Shown here in pieces: positions 59,401 to 64,000 of a DNA stretch of 64,000 nt (position 1 is the stretch's first letter; the number at the start of each line of letters is the position of its first letter). The translations under genes were made by a program, and so were the position numbers. Origin of the DNA: Calocera cornea HHB12733 (lineage: Eukaryota > Basidiomycota > Dacrymycetes > Dacrymycetales > Dacrymycetaceae). The stretch covers positions 45,030-109,029 of the forward strand of contig KV424018.1 in assembly GCA_001632435.1 (NCBI GenBank). Direction: 5' to 3'. Under the pieces are notes generated by a model that worked only from the letters and a program-made list of their open reading frames with translations, did no database searches and was not told where the DNA came from.

Positions 59401-60393
59401 TAAGTGCGCGAGAGCATTGCAAGGTGTACTGCTGACAACTGTTCTAGACCAATAGAGGCAAAGTTGTCGTCAAATCTTCTTGGATTCGACATTGGCCTGC
59501 TCCATCTGAAGAGTGTGAAGGTGGTTGAGGTTGATGCAAAGGTCACGGACGAACTCGGTTCTTGCAAGCTGAAGATCGGCACTCCGTCCAGCACACAGAA
59601 GGTTGACAGCGATGTCGCGGAGGAAGAGGATGACTCCGTGGAGTGGGAGCCAGACCAGCCGTTGCTGCTACCTTTGGAAAGGCGATATTCGGAAGCAATG
59701 GTCGTCAAGTTCAAATCCACGGGCATTACATCTTCTACGATTGGGACCGCCGTTCTTTGGCTTCGTGATCTGATTGACAACGATGACAAGCCTGTCCGGG
59801 TGGGCATCTGGCGCGCAGAGAATTACGCGCGCGTCGAGCAGAACTACATTTCTGCTGACGGACTGGAGGAAACCGACTCTCTATCCAACGACGAAAACGA
59901 AGAGGGCCGAACACGCATTGGTACATTGGAGATCCACGTCGTGTTCAAGCCCGGCTTGACGGAAGAGCACACGAAGACTCGTGACACAAGCGATGCCCAT
60001 GCTCGAGAAGAGCAGGAAGCACTCGATCGAATGGATTCTGGTGGCCTGCGCGATCACCTGGATGATGAACCCATCCCAGACCTTGTGTCGGTAAAGTCAA
60101 GCGAGGACAACACCTCAGTGTATCCGGGTGAAACCGAGTACGTCGGCCGGCAGAACCAAGCTCCGGACTCAGACGCGGAAGAGGAAGCAGACGACAGCAA
60201 GAGCCTCAAGGATAAGTTCAAGGATTGGCGGGCTTCTCAGCACAGCCTGCACGCACAGCATCGCGGAGTGATGCAAAAGAAGCCCGCACGAACGACTAAG
60301 TGGATCAAGGATACCATCAAGCAAGAAGGACACAACGTCGCTCAGCGCTTCCGTATGACGGAGCGTCAGCCCGACGTGGAAACGGAAGTCTAG
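56500..60393 (+). CDS. SMP-C2 lipid-transfer protein, Mug190/tricalbin-like
   Basis: Predicted ER-anchored tether for lipid transfer at membrane contact sites. Start MSDERRLPERPYGAFNPVPK. After a charged region come two adjacent hydrophobic spans (TRALALTAASYVVIPILLSF; LHLLLSLILPSLLAYTFLF), a likely ER hairpin. Then a canonical EF-hand loop (DKDGDGKISSEE) precedes an SMP domain (VPGIVHSVRISDMGLGITPL, FSFAYRAAP, GLAGVAMPVWVEIRGVIGTG). C2 domain 1 begins MAVGVVIIHIHRAKNIKGSD with DPYVTVCY; C2 domain 2 begins LLSVQIHEVTDLG; a third C2-like part follows (DSRNRENDPIIGLVFLK). The tail is acidic then basic. Ten or more exons, about 1,150 residues. Confidence 0.85.
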
Positions 60394-60733
60394 TTGACTT
60401 CGACGGGCGGGACAACATCCGTAAGAACAACGATACCCTCTCATGAACGACACCCACATCCCTTATGTCCGTCACACGGCGTTTTGGCGGCACTTTCTGA
60501 GCAAAGAACAAGGACTCCAACACAGATTAGCTGCACGTCGCGAAGACATGCGTATGCACTTTACCCTGTATTTTTACGCGTATCATGATTGCTTAATGTT
60601 CAAACGAATGATGACAATTCCTCCTGAACAGCGCCTGTTACATGACAATAATATACAATCTACAATGGAGTAGCGGTGTCAAGCGTGCAATCCCGTCATC
60701 CGTTCAGCTGCGGCCCCACTCGGTGGGCGCTGG

Positions 60734-62043
60734 CTACTTAACGGGATTGCCGCTGGCGTCCTTTTTCGGCAGGGCGATAGGGGCCGGAGGCTTGGGAGTC
60801 TTGTCAGGCTTGCCTGCAGACCCCGTATTCCGGATTTGCGAGTGCCCAAGCTGATTCTGGCCCCGCATCTTCGGTTGTTCCCCTGGCGAAAGGGGGTCAT
60901 CGTCCTCGTCATCATTCTCGTCGTCCCCATATTTGGTTCTGTCGCCCGTTGTGAACGAGTGCCAAGGGGGACGAGCCTGGTCTACTTACACACTCTCTAC
61001 AGGGATATCCCCCTTAGGAGGTACCCACGAGCCAGTGGTCATAGCGCGTTTTGGTCTGCAGCAGGTGTTACTAGCGCCCTGCCAGGCGAGGAGGCACGCA
61101 AAGGAACGCACGGAGGTCTCATGTTGTTCATGTTGTTGCGTAAGACAGGGAGGGCGTGTGGGTGACTGAAGGCGGTGGTGGCCGAGTAGTCGGAGGGTCG
61201 AGATAGGAGTTAGAGGGCGCGGGCATATATACTCCTGGCGAGGCCCTTCGGGTTTGCGAGCGCTTATCTCGGGAAAATGCCTTCTATGCATGGCGGGCCT
61301 CTGATAGCTGTGGCCAGCAAGCCGGGATTCGCTAACTTCCGCGGCTTCTCGCTCAGGATCCCGCATGCCGGGTAATACAGGGCGGGAATGTTCACGAGAT
61401 GGTGCCGGAAAATGGTGGCCTTGTTGGCAGCGCTCCAAAATGGCGTACAGCGTCCCAATGATGATGGTCAGTCCGGCCATCAAGATCTTGAGCTGTTGCA
61501 ATCATTCTGATGCATAAGCTCAAACGGTAAGACACAATACAATAGGCGGCATTTATTCTGCTTGCCGGTGGAAATGATCTAACGAGCCACTCAACTCACA
61601 TGCGAGAGAAGCTCCATAAATCACTTAGAATTATTTCTGGCCGGCGTGGTCGCGCGAGGCGTGGTCGCTCCTGTATTTTCGACGACAGCTGGTGGGGTGA
61701 GCGTATCGTTGCTGAGCTTGGCTGGCTCCGGTTGAGGCGACTTGGAAGCACGCTCGACAGGTCGAGGCGACGGAGACACGATGCCTACCGAAAGGATCGG
61801 AATCTTCTTCAGGTTCTTGCCGAAATCCGGGAGCTCCTCGGGTCTATGTCTGGCATCAGAGAGTTGTTTCGCTTCGAAAATAGAGGAATGCTGACTCGTC
61901 TTGAAGGTCATCTTCTTCCCAGCTATAGGCACTGAGCGTCAATATGAATAGGATGGCTGTAAGTGCGACCGCCCGTACTATGCGCGGTCATCGTCGCTAT
62001 AGTTGTTCGTAAGCGCTGCAGGCGCGGTGTCACGACGGTACAT
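60734..62043 (-). CDS. Candidate unknown gene, exons only partly resolved
   Basis: The last exon is convincing: RPPWHSFTTGDRTKYGDDEN, then an acidic run and PLSPGEQPKMRGQNQLGHSQ, ending PKKDASGNPVK. Upstream pieces include a membrane-like segment (KILMAGLTIIIGTLYAILER) and a coherent frame (HHLVNIPALYYPACGILSEK). A possible first exon, MYRRDTAPAALTNNYSDDDR, starts at 62043 and splices to YAYSWEEDDLQDESAFLYFR. The order and membership of these exons are uncertain, and more than one gene may be involved. A different frame at 61621-61932 also reads well (FKTSQHSSIFEAKQLSDARH). No family recognised. Confidence 0.3.
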
Positions 62044-62112
62044 TCTGATCAAGGGTGCACGTCAGTTGCAGCTCCCACACGTCCAATTCTTCTCACGAAC
62101 CTCGCTGCCGAC

Positions 62113-62702
62113 ATGGTTGCCCAGGTGACTTCAATTTGATGGTAGGACGGTCGACTGCGGAGGATGAAACTGAGGGACCAGCAAACCGGAACTTCGACTC
62201 TCCTGCCCTTTTATACACTGAAGGCCCGGATTTCCGACTGTACGTTGGGGCAGTGGGGTGAGCTGGGAAACGAGCTCGGGAAAGCAGGATATCAGGCGCG
62301 CACAGTATGGGTTGCGATCAGGGTCCGAGGAGACCCGCATTACACGGAGCGCGCACGGTCACATTCCACTTTGACAATCCCGAGACATTTTTAACCAAGT
62401 ACAATACCGCTATAGAACAACTCTCATCACGACTACGCCCCTTCAATGGCGTCATTCCAGACGCCGTCAAACATCTCCTGATAGGAAGATTCACGACTCA
62501 ACCAAATTATGCCCATTCTCCCCGGCTTCGCTATGAACATGGCGGACATGATCCGAGGCACCCACGCCGTGGCCTTCTTGACCAAGGCCGACTGGGGTCA
62601 CTGCATGAACGTGCTGACTATGATCGACGGCAGATACGTCATAGACCTGTGGACCGTGGTGGACCGTTCCTAAGCCATGGTCGTGGTGAGCGTGCTCCTT
62701 AG
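62113..62702 (+). CDS. Candidate hypothetical gene
   Basis: ATG at 62113 (MVAQ) splices to DETEGPANRNFDSPALLYTE and GPDFRLYVGAVG, then across a second intron to MGCDQGPRRPALHGARTVTF, HFDNPETFLTKYNTAIEQLS and SRLRPFNGVIPDAVKHLLIG. Both introns have GT-AG ends and normal size (about 35-50 bases). The 3' end is uncertain: the frame stays open to 62702, overlapping an opposite-strand His-rich frame. No family recognised. Confidence 0.35.
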
Positions 62703-62823
62703 TGCCATGTCCGCCATGTTCAGGTTCGCGATGCTCGTGAATGCCGTGGTCTCCTTCATGGTGACCGAGTGGGATATGATTGTCTTCCCCCCCAGGATGG
62801 CCTGGTGTAGCTCTGATGACCAT
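62491..62823 (-). CDS. Possible His/Gly-rich low-complexity protein (last exon)
   Basis: The minus frame is open and unusually rich in His, Glu and Gly (NHIPLGHHEGDHGIHEHREP, GTKEHAHHDHG, then DHSQHVHAV). It is preceded in frame by a Pro/Lys segment (PPPPPKPKPLPRPG). His-rich tails occur in metal-binding fungal proteins, but the overlapping + frame is also open, so which strand is coding is not settled. Confidence 0.25.
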   Translation of the reverse strand: MVIRATPGHPGGEDNHIPLGHHEGDHGIHEHREPEHGGHGTKEHAHHDHGLGTVHHGPQVYDVSAVDHSQHVHAVTPVGLGQEGHGVGASDHVRHVHSEAGENGHNLVES

Positions 62824-63355
62824 GCCGGGCCTGGGAAGGGGCTTGGGCTTGGGTGGGGGAGGTGGATTAACCAGACGATGACCGCCCTGATTGAACGCAT
62901 GAGGTGCACCGCTAAACAGGCGCCGATGGGGTTCAAGTCAGTCATCTCTGGTGGCTTATCGCTGATTGACCCCTTACTTGTGCGCCTCCGGGACTGGAGG
63001 TGTGTGATGGTGCTCCGAGGTATCCAGTGTCCCGGAATGACTATTGGCTATCAGCTTATGTTGATAAGGAGATGGTGCCTAAGCGTACTGTTCACCAGGC
63101 GCCAGATGGCTTTCCATGACTAGTTTAACTTGGTATGCTGTAGAGTAGAAGGCAGAATGCTATACGACTGCTTTGTGACCGTCAAGCGGTAGGTCTCGCA
63201 ATAAATAGTGATCCCGCAGCAGCGATGATTGTCACACTATGCTAGAGGTTCATGAATTGGCGCCGGTAATCCCGAGCCCATGGCCCAGGCTGGGTCAGCA
63301 GAGCCGGTGTTATCGGGATGCCGGCAGTTATCATGTGGGAAGAAGCGAGCCTTAT

Positions 63356-63670
63356 GGAGGACTTCCGAGTCTCCTGATTTTGCGCTCTGCACTCGCAGAT
63401 GTACCTCCGTTTGAGTACAGTACTCCGGTCCTTCGCAGAAGCAAAGACATCCCAAACGGAGGCAATGCGGTCACCTTTTGCTCCCGTTTGAAGCAACATC
63501 TGCTTCCGCTAGGGCTAGCTGCTTCGGCTACAGGCATTTGTTTCCGAGGTAGGTGTTTGCTTCGCTTTCATGTATTTACTTCCGTTCTAGTCCTTTACCT
63601 CCCCACCTTTCCCTTGCCTCCCTTACGTGTCCATTTGCCTCCGCGGTCTGGGTATTTGTTTCCGCCTCAC
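63356..63670 (-). repeat. CGGARGYAAA array 6 with boundary motif
   Basis: Read on the minus strand, worn cores such as CGGAAACAAAT, CGGAGGCAAAT, CGGAAGTAAAT and CGGAAGCAGAT run from 63670 down to about 63400. They end at the shared boundary: GTGCAGAGCGCAAAATCAGG then ACTCGGAAGTCCTCC (63392 down to 63356). Core orientation relative to the boundary is the same as in arrays 1, 2 and 4, although the whole unit is on the opposite strand. Confidence 0.8.
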
Positions 63671-63728
63671 CTGACTAGCTTGCACGCAGCGCGTGCAGAC
63701 ATCGGTGTTGTCGTAACCAGCGGCTGCC

Positions 63729-64000
63729 TCAGACTATGTGCAGGGCTTTAACGTCAACGTCTTCAGGTGCGGCAACCACGACGCTTCCTCGCACGTCCAT
63801 GACTCGGGCCGTTGAGGTAAACCCTAACAGGGATAGTTTCTGATCAGGATCTGAAATCCATATATGACAGTGGGACGCACGGCTGCCCAGGGGGAGGGAG
63901 ACGACCTCCTGGCGCATGAGGAGGGGGATGGCCGTAGTAGACGGGTGTCCCTGGTCCCCGTCCATGTCCTCGGGGTTGAGGAGGTGGCGTGAAATAGGTC
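63729..64000 (-). CDS. Partial hypothetical gene running off the window
   Basis: The frame is open from the window end to a stop at 63729: ISRHLLNPEDMDGDQGHPST, TAIPLLMRQEVVSLPLGSRA, SHCHIWISDPDQKLSLLGF and VMDVRGSVVVAAPEDVDVKA, ending LHIV. It reads as beta-rich protein sequence and is likely the last exon of a gene starting beyond 64000. An in-frame ATG at 63965 is available, but sequence before it also looks coding. No family recognised. Confidence 0.4.
   Translation of the reverse strand, partial: PISRHLLNPEDMDGDQGHPSTTAIPLLMRQEVVSLPLGSRASHCHIWISDPDQKLSLLGFTSTARVMDVRGSVVVAAPEDVDVKALHIV

Overview
The window looks like nuclear DNA of a filamentous basidiomycete fungus, probably an Agaricomycete. 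It is gene-dense on both strands. Nearly every gene is split by many short GT-AG introns of about 45-60 bases. The proteins are eukaryotic and fungal in type (Mediator, SEA complex, fungal-style CSC1/OSCA channel, NAM9-type mitochondrial uS4, Cue1-like protein). All assignments come from reading translations and splice junctions by eye; no database was searched.

Layout. 1-2.3 kb: a decayed coding relic followed by a dispersed-repeat array. 2.5-10 kb: ribose-5-phosphate isomerase (-), TFIIH subunit TFB5 (+), complex I NDUFA2/B8 (-), a RAX1-like RGS membrane protein (+), a mitochondrial HMG-box protein (-), Mediator MED8 (+) and a Cue1-like ER protein (-). 10.4-19.1 kb: an OSCA/CSC1 channel (-), a PAC1-like proteasome chaperone (+), a FAF2/UBXD8-like UBX protein (-) and a MOSC-domain protein (-). 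19.2-21.1 kb: a repeat-rich, mobile-element-like insert. 21.3-28.8 kb: mitochondrial uS4 (-), an unknown protein with duplicated SUMO-interaction-like motifs (-), a class I glutamine amidotransferase (+), a Qc-SNARE (-) and eIF3 subunit l (-). 29.0-29.9 kb: a repeat array. 29.9-44.2 kb: an S9 peptidase (-), a WDR59/Mtc5-like SEA-complex protein (+), an F-box protein (+) and the Mtr4 RNA helicase (+). 44.9-45.5 kb: an array. 46.3-49.1 kb: a flavin monooxygenase (-) and V-ATPase subunit E (+). 49.55-50.15 kb: a compact element with terminal inverted repeats and an internal array. 51.3-52.6 kb: a GNAT-Mss4 fusion (-). 52.6-56.5 kb: poorly resolved. 56.5-60.4 kb: a Mug190/tricalbin-like SMP-C2 protein (+). 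60.7-64 kb: unresolved candidate genes and a last array.

Most genes are housekeeping: translation, RNA surveillance, mitochondrial respiration and DNA, ER ubiquitin pathways, nutrient signalling and membrane contacts. They are not organised as one pathway. Many sit as divergent pairs sharing 170-400 base promoters, or as convergent pairs with only 17-50 bases between stop codons.

The most unusual content is a family of dispersed intergenic elements. They are built from a degenerate core, CGGARGYAAA, recurring about every 18-21 bases with variable spacers. They occur at about 1.8, 10.1, 29.1-29.9, 45.0, 49.6 and 63.4 kb. Several share a boundary motif (CTCGGAAGTCCTCC). Related element ends carry ATTTTGGCCCTGCTGG, which forms inverted termini around the 49.55-50.15 kb copy. 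I do not recognise this family; it is most simply read as non-autonomous mobile elements with an internal periodic array.
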